Positions 14,101 through 26,547 of a DNA stretch of 64,000 nt are shown here, piece by piece. The notes under the pieces are model-generated. The model worked only from the letters and a program-made list of their open reading frames with translations, did no database searches and was not told the DNA's origin. A program made the translations under genes and the position numbers. Within the stretch, counting starts at the first letter, position 1. Every line of letters starts with the position of its first letter. Source of the DNA: Triops longicaudatus (Eukaryota > Arthropoda > Branchiopoda > Notostraca > Triopsidae); assembly GCA_022885665.1 (NCBI GenBank), contig JAGQDJ010000191.1, forward strand, positions 1 to 64,000. Direction: 5' to 3'.

Positions 14101-14466
14101 GTGACTTCCAGCACTTCTCAAGCACCTCAAAGCCTCAGCTTACGACGGATGAACGCTGAACAGTGTTTGCGAACCAAAAGACGCGTCGTCAAGATGCTTT
14201 TTGTCGTCGTCCTCGAGTTTTTCGTTTGCTGGACGCCGCTTTATGTGATCAACACGTGGTCCTTATTCGAACCCCGCGCCATCTATGAGGGATTAGGCTC
14301 CATTGGTATTTCCCTGGTCCAACTCTTGGCCCACGCCTCTTGCTGCTGCAACCCTATAACGTACTGTTTCATGAGTTCGTCATTCCGACGCGCTTTTCTC
14401 GCCGCATTCGGCTGTCTTCGCAAAGAAGCCTCTGTTTCTGAACATTTCCGCAGCCGTGCCTTGTGA
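2196..14466 (+). CDS. CCKLR: Cholecystokinin/sulfakinin-type G protein-coupled receptor
   Basis: Coding exons are 2196-2685, 11494-11694, 12976-13125 and 13847-14466, all joined in phase 1, giving 486 residues. The N-terminus (about 1-87) has N-glycosylation sequons (NLT at 27, NNS at 70, NST at 74). TM1 carries GN (101), TM2 LNLAISDLL (D129), and ECL1 Cys156 should pair with ECL2 Cys235. The TM3 end is S-V-E-R-F (E180-R181-F182) followed by FAICHPL. The third intracellular loop is long and Ser/Thr-rich (about 281-385). TM6 has FFVCWTPLYVINTW (405-418) and TM7 CNPITY (448-453). CWTPLYVINTW is a hallmark of CCK/sulfakinin receptors. In arthropods this family binds sulfakinins and signals through G proteins at the plasma membrane, affecting feeding and gut physiology (family knowledge). 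A close alternative is a gastrin/CCK receptor paralogue; other rhodopsin-family peptide receptors are less likely. Confidence 0.9.
2686..11493 (+). other. Receptor intron 1 (8.8 kb), no gene recognised
   Basis: This is bounded by a GTAAC donor after 2685 and a CAG acceptor before 11494. Several open frames of 60-135 codons occur on both strands (for example 5021-5428, 8385-8693, 9106-9465). None shows a recognisable domain, signal peptide or splice-consistent extension, so I treat them as chance. A TATATAAG word occurs near 9300 without a supported transcript. A CTCF-like word lies at 7100-7120. Confidence 0.6.
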
Positions 14467-16210
14467 ATCCTATTTCTCTTATCTCTCCCTTGACTACTTT
14501 TTGCCAGTCTTCAAGCTCGAAACGCCCACACGGGTCGTCAATTTCTTTACCCCGAGGCTAGAATATTCCGGAAAAACAATGAAAGAGTTGAGACCCCATT
14601 TGAAGGAGAAAAATCGAGTTTGGTCCCTTTTTGCACACTTAACTAGTTTTTCCAGAGATTTGGACCCCAAAATTGTACGTACCTCTCGGCAACATATTTT
14701 CTTCCCCCAAAAAAACTATTTTGGACTCTTAGAACGAGACCTCCGATCCATTCGTGCGAAAAAATCGGGAAAATGAGCCTGAAACCAAAAATCTTGAAAA
14801 AATAGTACTTTAGAAGTTGGAAACCAATTTTGGTTCGAAGCACAGTACACTCAAAGGAAGTTTGCTGCTGTCAGAAAGTGGAAACTGTGAAACGAGTGAT
14901 GTGTTCGCAAATTCTTCGTTCTAGTGCACTGTTAAGAATTCTTCAAGAAATTGCTTCCTTAAAAATTAGGAAGTACTGAGAGGTTTTACGATGGGTAACT
15001 TCTTTATTGTGGTGGAAGAAATGGGACGAAGAGAAAGAAATGAACGGAATTGAGCCATAACAACAACAGCAACAAAAAAATTAAAGAAGTCATGCAAACT
15101 CAGAAAGGCAAATTGAACTGCGGCTCGCAGGGAAGTGCACAGACGGGCGCTCTTGGCATTCAACTTTGGGTAAAAAAGGAAGAAAAAACCCAGAAGTACG
15201 ATAAAGGATAGCTGGAAGAGGCAACTGAAGAAAAATGTCTGCCATATACATCTTGGTTTCCCGTAATATCTTCTCTGGCCTCTTTACGCTTCCCTTCATT
15301 ATTTGGCCTGGCGTGTAATGTGCTGCATGAGCTGTTCTCAGTCTCCGTTTCCCTGATATGACTCCTGATGTACATTGACTGTAGCTGGAAAGTAAAAATT
15401 GCATTTGATATGTTCCTTTTATGCCTTCTGCAAATAGATTGAAAGTGGTCTGATCCTGCTGATCCGTTCTATCTTCCAAAACTACAGGAAGTAAACTTAG
15501 TTAGCGTGGATAATTCTACGAAAGTTTTAAAGAAAGCGTCGAGCTTTCAAAAGTCCCAGAAAACTCCTGAAAATTCTTGTAGAAATACATTTTTTCTTCC
15601 TTGATATTTGAAGAATTTCTTTGGAAGCCTGCGGGGTTCATATATCACTGAACACAGAAATGCTTGAATGCTAAAAAAGAAATTGATTCGAGGATCTGCG
15701 TAGGCAATGAGAAGAATTCTCAACGAAGGCTTGAGTTTTCTAACAGAACCCTGAAAGCCTTGTGAAAAGACTGAGTGACGGATTGAATGGGGTCTTGGAC
15801 ACTGACAGGTACAGTTGACATTATTTTTCTTTCCATGGAAGCGAAAAGGCACAGCGTCAAGCGTCAAAACGTTGTAATTTTTCTTTTAGAGTTGGGTTGA
15901 CACGAAACGTCAGCGGCAGTAACAGAGTAATCAAGTACGTCTTACCAAAAAAAGGGTCAGCACATGGACTGCATATGCGCAGTTATGGACTTTAGTTGGA
16001 TGAAAAAAGCGAACTAAAAAATATGGAAACAACTTTGATATGTATATATATAATCTGAGTTTCAAAATTTTCGTATTTCCCGTTGAGTAACAAAAGGAGT
16101 TACATAAAGCAAGAAAAGCCCTGGCGTCCCTAGCGAAGTGAGTATTCTTCCCTTGTGGATGGCAAAAAAGGATTAAAAATGGAGGAGGAAAAATAAAATT
16201 CATTCACTGG
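14467..16210. other. Convergent intergenic interval between the GPCR and spondin genes
   Basis: The region lies between the receptor stop codon and the spondin stop codon, so it should hold the two 3' UTRs. Open frames at 14456-14776 (plus) and 15090-15479 (minus) show no recognisable domains. No convincing RNA gene was found. Confidence 0.5.
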
Positions 16211-19200
16211 TTAGGATTCCGAAGCGGGATTGTAAGAACCACGGTGTTCATTTCTGCCACGTGGACAACGCGCCCTTGAACATTGCTTCTGCTTGGTGAG
16301 CTTCCCGCGACAGCGACCACCATTTTGAGCCGGCACCTGTACGCATATAAAAGAACGTAAAACATTCAGCAATAATTAGTAGCCGTGTTTCTTATTCATA
16401 AAAAAATCACGAATATGGAGTTCCCCCTCTTTGGCGGAGACTAAATGTCACCAATCGTGAACCAAGCTTCGACGTTCTGTTGCTAAGAAACTGTCGACCA
16501 TTGGTCAGTTTGAAAAAGCAAGAATTAGCGCCATCTAGGGCAAACCCGATGACCCGTGTCATCCCAGCAGGTCACTTTTCCAGTGGTACTTTTTCCTTCT
16601 TTTGCCAGTTTTAGTCCAGGCTCTGTCCCTTTGTTTGGTAACGGACAGAAACTGGCAGAGAATTTGAAGAGATAAAGAAGCGGAAAAGTGACTCGTTTCG
16701 AAACTGCTGCCGGCATTTAGTGTCCAAAGTGGCGGTATTAGATAGTCGCTCAATTAGTAAAGAATTTAATGAAGGTACACACGAAATAACTGCGAAACCG
16801 AGTTAAAATTTACGTACTTTAATCATACGGGTTTTGACTTTCCAGCCTTGACCACAACTGACGCTGCAAGGACCCCATTCGCCCCATTCAGAGAGCATAC
16901 AGTCAACGGCGTGTCCATTCGAACGATTGCGTCCATGACGGTCGACTTCCACATCGCTTTGCACATTAGGCTGCAGTGCTGTATCAAAGTCTAGCAACGA
17001 ACCAAATGGAAGAGAAAACAAAGGTTGCAGGTTTAATTTCCATTCATGGCTTTTGCGTAAAGTTTCTGGTAGAGGCACAAGCTGACAAGATGCAATCTTC
17101 TCTTTTTCAGGGTGAACGGTTTCAATAAACAAAAAAAGCTGGAAAATTGGGCTGAAGAAAATACTCGCTTACATTTCTCATGCATTGCTCACGAGACAAA
17201 CGACGCTAATCCTCGGATACTAGAGCATTCTGCGTTGGTAGGTAAGTTTCAACTATTTTTCTGACTGGTTTTATTTCATTTATTTAATCAAATAAAGAGT
17301 TTTTGTGCTTATGTTTTCTAGCTTCATCTTTCTATGAATTTTTTGACAATTATGTACTGAAATACACTTTAAATCTTTTTATTTTAACTGCAGAGTTAAA
17401 ATAAAAACTTTTTATTTTAACATTTTCATTTCAGTTTTTAGTTTTTTTTTCAGTTTTGCTCTCGTGCATTATCTTTCGCGTATAATCAATGTGCTGGAAG
17501 TATCAGTTTCGCTGTGTAACATTAAATTTATATTTTAGAAACTATAAACCAAAAAGAAACCACAACGAGCCGTGCTCATATCTTGCAGAAATGCACCATT
17601 GGCGAAGAATAAGCGAACATAACAAGCTTTCGGTGTTACTTTTAGGCCCTAGCGAGCGAATCGTTAAACTTTTATTGATACTCGTTGAGCCAACATATTC
17701 ACATGTCGTCAACGTTTTCTGGCGCCGCATTCCTAAATCTTGCCTTGGAGATCGGCGAAAATAGAACGTGCGGACATACAAACAGACTTAGTAGGAGATT
17801 ACGATTAATGGTTTTCCGTACCATTCCTTACGAACTACGTCTCACAGGGCTATTTTTTCTCATCTTTATCACTTCTCTGGGCAGAAAAGACAGAAAGAAA
17901 GCACACGAATGCGTTTCGTTAACAAGTTCGCGGGTGTACTCAGTGGCTTAGAGAATTCCAGGATAAAAGCTCTTTAAATGTTCTTATGATTTTTGCCTGT
18001 TTTAGCAACGGTGTGTCAAAGCTCAGCAAACTCAAAGTTTGGTAAAGAAAAAAAAAAGAGAGAAAAAAAATTGCGATGTATTCAAACAGGAATTTGCTGG
18101 TAGTTAGCTAAAGGAAAACTTATTAAAACTAAATTCAAACTTCAAGGAAAAGTAATTAACCCTCCAGGGCAAAATTCGAAGAATGTTCTTGGAAAAATAC
18201 TTCGTTTGTATAAGGAAACTCACTATTATTAGAAATCATCTATTTTGCACTCTTCTATTAAGTACCGATTGCAAATTAAGTTTTACTTCGCTTTTTTAAA
18301 GTTCATGCCGAAAACAACTACGAACATATTATTACTTCTATTTTCGTTCCGTCGTAATTTAAAGCCTAATTTCCCACCTCTGCTCAGCCTCCAAACACAG
18401 AAATTTCCACCTCTGTTATTTTTATCTCGCCCTCTCGTTAAGAAAGGACCCTTAAACACTCGGAGCATTAATCTTTCAAGAGTCTTAGTGTCATTTTGCA
18501 TTTTTTTCTCCACTCTTAAGCTTCTTAGTCCTGAGAGTCGAAAGGTGCCAAACACAAGCGCAAGAACTCCCATTGCTACATTCCCGACGTTTATGCGAGA
18601 AATTTTACAACCAGAACACGGAGCAGCTGCCAATTTGAGGTTACAAGCTCAAGCTTGCCGTAAAACCTATAAACTCTTCGTCCGTGCAATTCTTGCAACA
18701 ATAGAAGAACACTATGTTCGTGCCGGAAAGAAAAAACACGTGGGAAAAAAATTAAAGAAAAAATTAAGACAAAGACACCGAGCTAAATACGAGGACAGAA
18801 AGGTCGTCATACTGCTTATTTTAGCCACAGAGTTAGAAGATTTGGTAGCAGAAGAAGTAGTTAATTCGGGAGGTCCAGGACAGGAGTCATATCGCGGACC
18901 ATCGCGCGGCTCAGGCAAATTGTAGCGCAAAACGGCCGATACCATTGGGAGCACTTTGTGGTGAGCTTTTGTTAGAATTGGGCATTTTCCAGGGTTTTAC
19001 CGCAGCGTTCGGTTAGTTTGTAAAACAAGGGAAAAAACGGGGCAAAAAAAGCGAAAACAAGAGAGAAAAACATGTTGAAATCTTTTGGTTCATTAGGTGG
19101 TCGAGGTTCTTTTTGTTTTTTTTTGTATTGGGAAAAGGAGGAATCTTTTAAGAGAAGTTGGGGAGCCAAGCACAAGCTGTTCTTAATTAGCTGATTGGAT

Positions 19201-22200
19201 TTTTTTGGACGCTGAGAGAAAAAGGGCAAGGAAAGTTATCAAAAGGTAGCTGTTTTGAAACTACTTACTCATTAAGAATCCACAAGTGGCTTTACAGTCT
19301 TCCATAAGTTCAAAGTTGTTGCGGTTGCCCCGACAACCTCCGTACGTAAATTGGGTACATGTACCGAGGTGCTGATCAAAATACCAACGAGGGAAGTAAC
19401 CGCGACATGGACCAACTTCTTTTTCTTGCATGCAAATTTCTGCGAATAAAATGGAGAATTGTTTGAAAATCAAATTTGACAGATTCGGATTTGTCGCATT
19501 GCTCTTATTAACGTTATCTAATTTCAAGTTTGGTATTATTTTGCGAATAATAAATAGCAAAATTTCTCCAAAACATAAACGTGAAGAAATAAATACCAGT
19601 AAAGAAACGTAAAGTATGCATTTATGAAACTATTTGTTATTATTCTTAATTTGGCATTATTGATGTAGACATTAATTAAACGAAGTAAAGTAGTTTTTCT
19701 TAATTTTTTATTATTATTCAAGAAAAGGAAAAGTGATGTAATTAGACCCGGAAAACCTTGTACTTCCACATTCCCTAGCCATCACCCTTACCCAACATAA
19801 CCCGCCTGCTTTTATCCTCTAAACTTTCTTCCTTTTCTAGCTCCCTTAAATAGCCACCCCTATCGTCTCACAAGTCTCGTATGTAACTTACAAGGAACCC
19901 AAAATACAAAGACTTGATATTGAGGCCAAAGTTCGGCAACATAAGCCTCTCGCATGTTTTGATGTGAGCAATCTATTTTTCAGTCGATTCCTTCTTCTTT
20001 CTTTCTTCCTACAGTACATTTGCGTTCTCGTTGTTCGTATTGCATAAAAAATTAATAACAATGAAAGTGGTTGAATCCAAAGTAAAACAGTGTAAAAACT
20101 AAACTGACATGCAAAATTTTAACACAAAAGAAATATGGAAAACCGTTTTCATTGTTATTTCATTAATAGTTGCAATTATCAAACTTTAAGTTTAATGCTA
20201 GATTTACAAAGGCTATGAAGTAATCTACATCCATCTGCAAGGAAATACATGATATTGTGTTTATTTCGCGTTTTTAAATTTTCGAGGCGCCTTTAAATTA
20301 CTGCTAGAATTGCGAATGCAGTGAACCCCTAACGGCAGAATTAAGTCCGTTGTAGAACTAAAGCGTGATGCAATGAAAACATTTAATTTACCTTTAGCTT
20401 CAGACAAATCTCCGACAGAGCAATCAGGAATGTCCGCCATGCACATTTCTTTTTCCATTGTTTCAACGTTGCAGAATGAGGGAAGTGACCCAAAGCCGCC
20501 ATTATGGCTAGACACAAGGGGTTGTCGGGTGCGAACTTTAAACCCTTTACCACAACTGACGCTACAAGGTGACCAATCGCTCCAGGGGGTAACTGAGCAC
20601 CGAGGATCGATCTAGTTTTGTAAAAGTAAGATTATTAAAAAAAAATTGTCAGAGTCCCACGTTTAGCTGCAACGAACGCGACGACCATCACTGATAGTGT
20701 ACTTTTTTTCTGTAATAATGAAAAGTACACTTACTTCTTCCTCGGGTTCGTCGCATTCACCCTTCATGCCCTCACACATTTCTTTCTGTACGAGTTCCAA
20801 ATGACATTTCTTGCGGCCCATTCGATGCAAGTAGCGCCGAGTGCGGGACCGGAATCCTTTTCCGCACGTTACTGAGCAAGATGACCATTGCGACCATTCC
20901 GTCACTTGACAAAATTCGTCCTTGGACGTAAAAGCGCTGTTGTCTTCATCGTCCCTTGGAAATAGTAATTTATTCGCAGATATTAAGCATTTTACTTCCT
21001 GGAGCATTTTTTCTTCCTCTTTTTATAATTATTTTTTTTTAATTTTTTTTTTTGTCATTGAAAACATGTTAAGTCAGTGCCTCTGAATAGTTTTTACCCG
21101 TTGTCTGAAATTACCGGTAAGAAATCCCCATTACTCAACATTGTTAAAGTTTTGAGGAAAGAAAAAGAGAACCCTAATAAAAACAAAAATAAAATCTTTA
21201 CCAGTTTGGTGGGTAGCTATTTGGTATGTTAGTTCTTATGGACTGAGCCTCTTTTGAATTTATTAGCTTAATTTTAGAAATTTTAAATTCAATTTTTCTT
21301 GGGATGTGTTACTCAAAACGAACGAATATTGTCCAGTTTGGGGGTAATTTACACTCTATTGAGAAAAAAGTTCTTACTCGCAAGTATCCAATTCGGCAGC
21401 ACACATTTCTTTTTCTATCAACTGTCGATCGCAGCCCAGCATTTCTGCTTTCATTTGGTTGACGTAGAACCGCTGTCTCATGCGCAAGCCTTTGCCGCAG
21501 GTGACTGAACACGGGCTAAATTGGCCCCAATCCGTTACAGCACATTCGGCTGCACACATTCAATTAGCAATTCAGGGTTTATTATTGTGAGATAAAAAAG
21601 TGCCTTACGACGTTTGGCATCTTCGGAAGTGTCCGTATGTTCGATAGCATCTTCACTAAGGAGGCCGGTCTCGGTGCAGCTCTTTTCGTAGAGTCGTTGG
21701 CGCGTAACGGTAAGCCGGGCCAAGGGTTTCATGGGCGCACCACTGGGATCGTAAAACGGAGAACGGGGATCTGCCGGGTAACTGGTAGTGATTCGACGAA
21801 TTTTTTCCCGGGGTGTGGTAGCAGCGTTGGGAGACTGAAAATTGAACACACGAATGAAGCAACAAATTAAAAACTAAAAAAATACAAGTAGAATTCTAGA
21901 TTAGATTAAAAAAACATCATGGACTTTTTTTTTTTTTTTAAAAAAAAAGACGTACGTGTTTGCTATTGCCGCGTTGTACACTAAACGCGTTGTACCTTCT
22001 GTTTGTATGTTATTCAATCTGTGTTTAAAAAAAATGAAAAAAAAGACGACCGACCTATTTACTTGTATGTATTTGATTAACGAGACCCAAAATGGGGATA
22101 TTTTACGAATTTTACTCATAGTGACTATACTTTGTGCGTCTTTGTGTGCAAAATTGTAGCATATATCGTAAACACAATTACCTACATTGACCCTTACTAT

Positions 22201-25200
22201 CTGGGGTTCACTGCTAAGAATACAATAGCATCGTAGGCATTCAGAAACTCAAGGGCTAATTGAGATAATGAGCACTACTCGTAACGAGGATTACTCGTGA
22301 AAAGACGTGCGTCAGTCTTCCTGAAAGAGAAGATTCACCAGTATTTGTATCCTAAGAATGATTCATTCTATGTTCCGATGCTATCTGGTACAATCTACTA
22401 GTGGAAGTGATCCCTATTGTGATCCACTGATTGCCTTCAGGAGGAGGTTCCATTGATATCTAACGTCACGTAATAAAACAACAGTCAAATGGGATTATGT
22501 TGAATACAGGGGGTAACTTTGAACATTTATCTGACAACGTAGGCCGTCTACAACTACTCAACGCAAGGCTGCGAAATAAGTAGTCTATCTTCAGGTTTGG
22601 CGATAAATACACTTTCTTATGGTAGCAAAATGGAGGTTTTATTTTGACACGTTTCGTGAAAACAGGAGGTTGAACACAAGAGATTTTTCAACGCATTTTA
22701 GTGTCTCCGAATCTTCACGACCAAAAGTGATTGATAGAAGCTCTGCTTTAGCAGAAAGTTTAAGCATCGAACAATCTTTGTGTCAACCAAATAAAAACGT
22801 AGTTGTTGTTGGTTTGTTTAAAGTCGCAACTGTGCCATCTAACGGGCACATTATCGACTTTTCTGACCGTTTAATTTTTCTGATGATTGGTAAAAAGGTA
22901 ATATCCTTTTACTCTATATAATATTAGAAATAATCCTACATAATATAATCTATATACTTTCTAGTGTTCTTATTCCTAGTAGTGAAAAGAAGTAACCAGA
23001 CTTACACCACTTCTATCAGTTTAGTATCTTTAATATAGTCTACTAGACAGTTTAACTTATATTGTCGTTCTGGTTCAATTTTCCCTAAACCTAATACATT
23101 GACCATGTTAAAGATTACTCCTATCCGTTCTACTCTACTCCTCCATTTTTCTCTTTCGGATCCGTATGCTGCGCAATATAGCAACCTGTGTTCCACTGTG
23201 TCTGTATGCTCCCTACAATTTTCGCAAATATCTGTGTCTTTAAGATTGAATCTCTTCATCCACCAACCTACCTTTGCATGTTTGCTTCGTATTCTTAAAA
23301 GTGCTACTGCTACTCTTCTATTCGGGTGTTCTAGTCATGGTTGCGGTTTGAGAGTACTGGCCGCTTGTACTAATTCTTGTTCAGTTTGGAGTTTTAGTGT
23401 TCTTAAAATTCTTTTTTCGTTCTTTTCTTTAAAAAATGATATTATTTCTTCAGTTGTCAAAACGTAGTCACAGCGTTTCGTCTGCAGAAGGTGAGTCTTG
23501 CGATGCCCAATAGGTGGCAGTACGCGATGAGGTACTAACGTGGTGTAAACAAAACAAAGACCTGTCAGAAAGTGAAAAGGTGTTTCCTCCCTTGGAAAGC
23601 TATAGACGGTATTATTTGCATGTTTTCCGCTTTTTGGCTTCCAGTATTCTATAAAAATGCTACTTCTGACCCATTTGTCCCTCAGCTTTACCCTGACTTA
23701 AAGTTTCAACATGTAAACTGTAAATCGAAACTCGAGTAAAACTCCTTTAATTCTGAGAAAAAAAAATGCGTAGGAACCTGATATCATTTCTTCAATAATT
23801 TAGTACTTTTGCTATATTGTAGTGTTTCTCGTGTTTAATAGTCGTTAATTGACCCAAGATACATTTCTCTGTTTGTAACGTATCCTTCTGAAGTATTTTA
23901 TTGGCTGTATTAATAGTTTACCATGTAAGTAATGCCGCTATCGGTGCCAGCATCCCAGGGGTACAAGTTCAAAATACGTTGGTCGACCCAGCTGCAGTTT
24001 CTGAGGCACAATTCCAGTGCAGAGACCCCAACAATCCAATCCGGTGAAGGACCTGTTGAGCGCAGTTATTTGATTTAGTGAGCCACATTTCCTCCAACAC
24101 TGTCAAAGTCTAACGTACCGAGCATAGAAACAAGTGATATCAAGTGATGTCGTTTGTCCACACGGAAGACAGCGAAAGTTTTTCCGTTCACATTAGGAGG
24201 CCAAAGACCACGGGATTTGATAATCGTACGAATATGATCGCTCTACAAAAGCATTTTGATTTTGTTAAACTTTTTATTGTATTTAATTGTATTTTACTAA
24301 ACTTATTTTAATAATTTATTACTTTATTTCATTAGTTTTTATTTTAATACATGTTATTTTATTAAACAAGAGCGTTTTATTTTGTTTCGTTCGATCTTGA
24401 AAAAAAAAACGAAAAATTACTTCTGCTTTCAACTCTGACTCCATCTGGCGAGTAGAACCCCATTCAGCTACTTGCCGCAACCCATCGGAAGCAATCCCGC
24501 CATATTCCCAGACTCGGTAATCCGAGCTGTGGGAAGCACCGATAATGTCGCTGAAATGAAGCAACCATTCGTTCGTGGGAAAGTCTTTTGGGTGGGTATG
24601 CCGCGACCATAAACCTTCAAACGTGACCTAAACTCCCGCGATTTGGAACCATAAATAGAGAAAAAAAGTTATACAAATAAATGAAGCAGCTTGTTTAAGT
24701 TAGTTTCGTACTTCGTATTTTGCCTCGTCGCAAGCGCAGCAAGGTTCCACGATCTCTGGCTGCTCGTCCTGGTTTTCTTGCCGGTCTTCGCAAATTTCTT
24801 TGGTCAGAGCGCCATCTTCGGAATACCAAACGTCCCTAGCCTCCACCACGGAAGCTCTGGAACATTACAAATGCACATTGAAAGTCATAAATATCAGTGC
24901 CAAAACGGAGCAAAGCGAAGTCAATTCATATACAGTGGAAGCCGCTTAATAGCATGACCGACCAGTCGGCTTGCCTTCAAGAGGGTTTTGGGTTTATCCG
25001 AGGTGACTATTTGTATAATATAACAGTAAATTGAGGTAGAACAACACCATATCCTTTCTTCTTATGTGGTTTTATGCGAGTCATGTCATTAACCGATTTG
25101 GCATAATCCGCGGTTAGTCTCCATTACCTTAAATGGGAGCGAAAAGGGACTTGAGATTATCTTGTCATTAAGGGGGTCTTGTCACTATCCAAGGTGCAAT

Positions 25201-26481
25201 TAATTGGATTTCACTGTACTTGAATTTGGCTTAACTTAAGTTAATTTTCTTCACCTTGAATCAACCTGAGTTTAATAGTTGAGTTTAACTGGAAAAAGTT
25301 TCTTGAAAGAATGTTTCTTGACCGAAACGAGTCGTAAATAATGACTTTATTTGCCACGAATGATGTGAATGATCTCGAAGGTTTCGTCCGCGAGTAAGGA
25401 GCTTTAATTTTATTCTAAGCTGATTTCTTTTAACATGCATAATATTACTAATCAAGCCTACTGGTTATAATGCATTCCTGTATCAAGCGTGAAGAAATTT
25501 GCCGGCTGGAGTAATTCGATTTGGTATAGATTCTTCCCTAACGCAGTTACAAGCAGTCAAGCCAAATCTCCCCTGGGGGGTTTCTTCTTGTCCGTTGCAC
25601 ATATTGATAATGTGACGGCTTTCTCTTTGCCAGTTACTGACAGGAGATGTTACCGTAATTAGACATAAGATCCTCCAGCTTTGTACAGTATACGTTTAAG
25701 GAAACGCGAGAAAGTAATTGTTTCAAAGCCCTTAATGCAGTCTTGTTGCCCGTGTCGTCTTTCATTTTGGTTTTCACCATGAGATTATCCACTATAAGGA
25801 AAGAATGAAGATCATTCAAGGAAAAGAAGGAGTAAAAACGAAAAGCAAAGGAATGTCTTAAATACACAAACTGTATCAGATCGCTTGTTTTATCAAAGCA
25901 AGGCACCCTAACGAACTGGGATCATCAAGTTCCCTCAATCCTCCTTTCTGTTTTACATGCAAGAGCCATGTGTACTTTCTTATTATGATTTTACCTCTTC
26001 CTTTCCCTGTTGTTCCCGCATTTCCTCAACAGTTTACTATATTCATGCAGTTCTTTTCGTTGAAATATTTCGTACATTTGTTTTCGAAATGCATGATATT
26101 TGCTTTGATAATATTTCGTGCTTTTAGCAATAGCTAAAGTAATATTAGAAGTAAATTTATTTTTTATTTATTTCTTTGTACCCAAGGACGGAAATAAGAA
26201 AGGAAATTACCTGAATTTAATGCATCCGTTCCCAGGGCCAGGGGCAGTCCAAAGAACTTGTATTTCTGTTTTGGGAACTGATGATGTTTGAGTGACAGCA
26301 TTAGGACAGTAATCACTAAATCGCGTCAGTGCGTCGCCGAATAATTGAAAGGTGCCAATAGTATCCGGACTAGCTGCCGCTGAGGGGTCGCCAGGTTCTG
26401 CGCTTAGTACGAAACCGACGAACTTCTGGACGGTGTATTGCGTCCTGGATCCGTGCAAAGTCACTGTAATTGGTTAAAAAA

Positions 26482-26547
<66 letters not shown>

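Noticed and set aside
15090..15479. 129-codon minus-strand frame between the receptor and spondin
   Set aside because: Low-complexity composition and no domain; probably 3' UTR or intergenic sequence.
25634..25906. Possible extra spondin exon in intron 2
   Set aside because: The preceding exon ends in phase 2; using the TATAG acceptor gives a stop at the second full codon. The flanking Reelin exons already join seamlessly without it.
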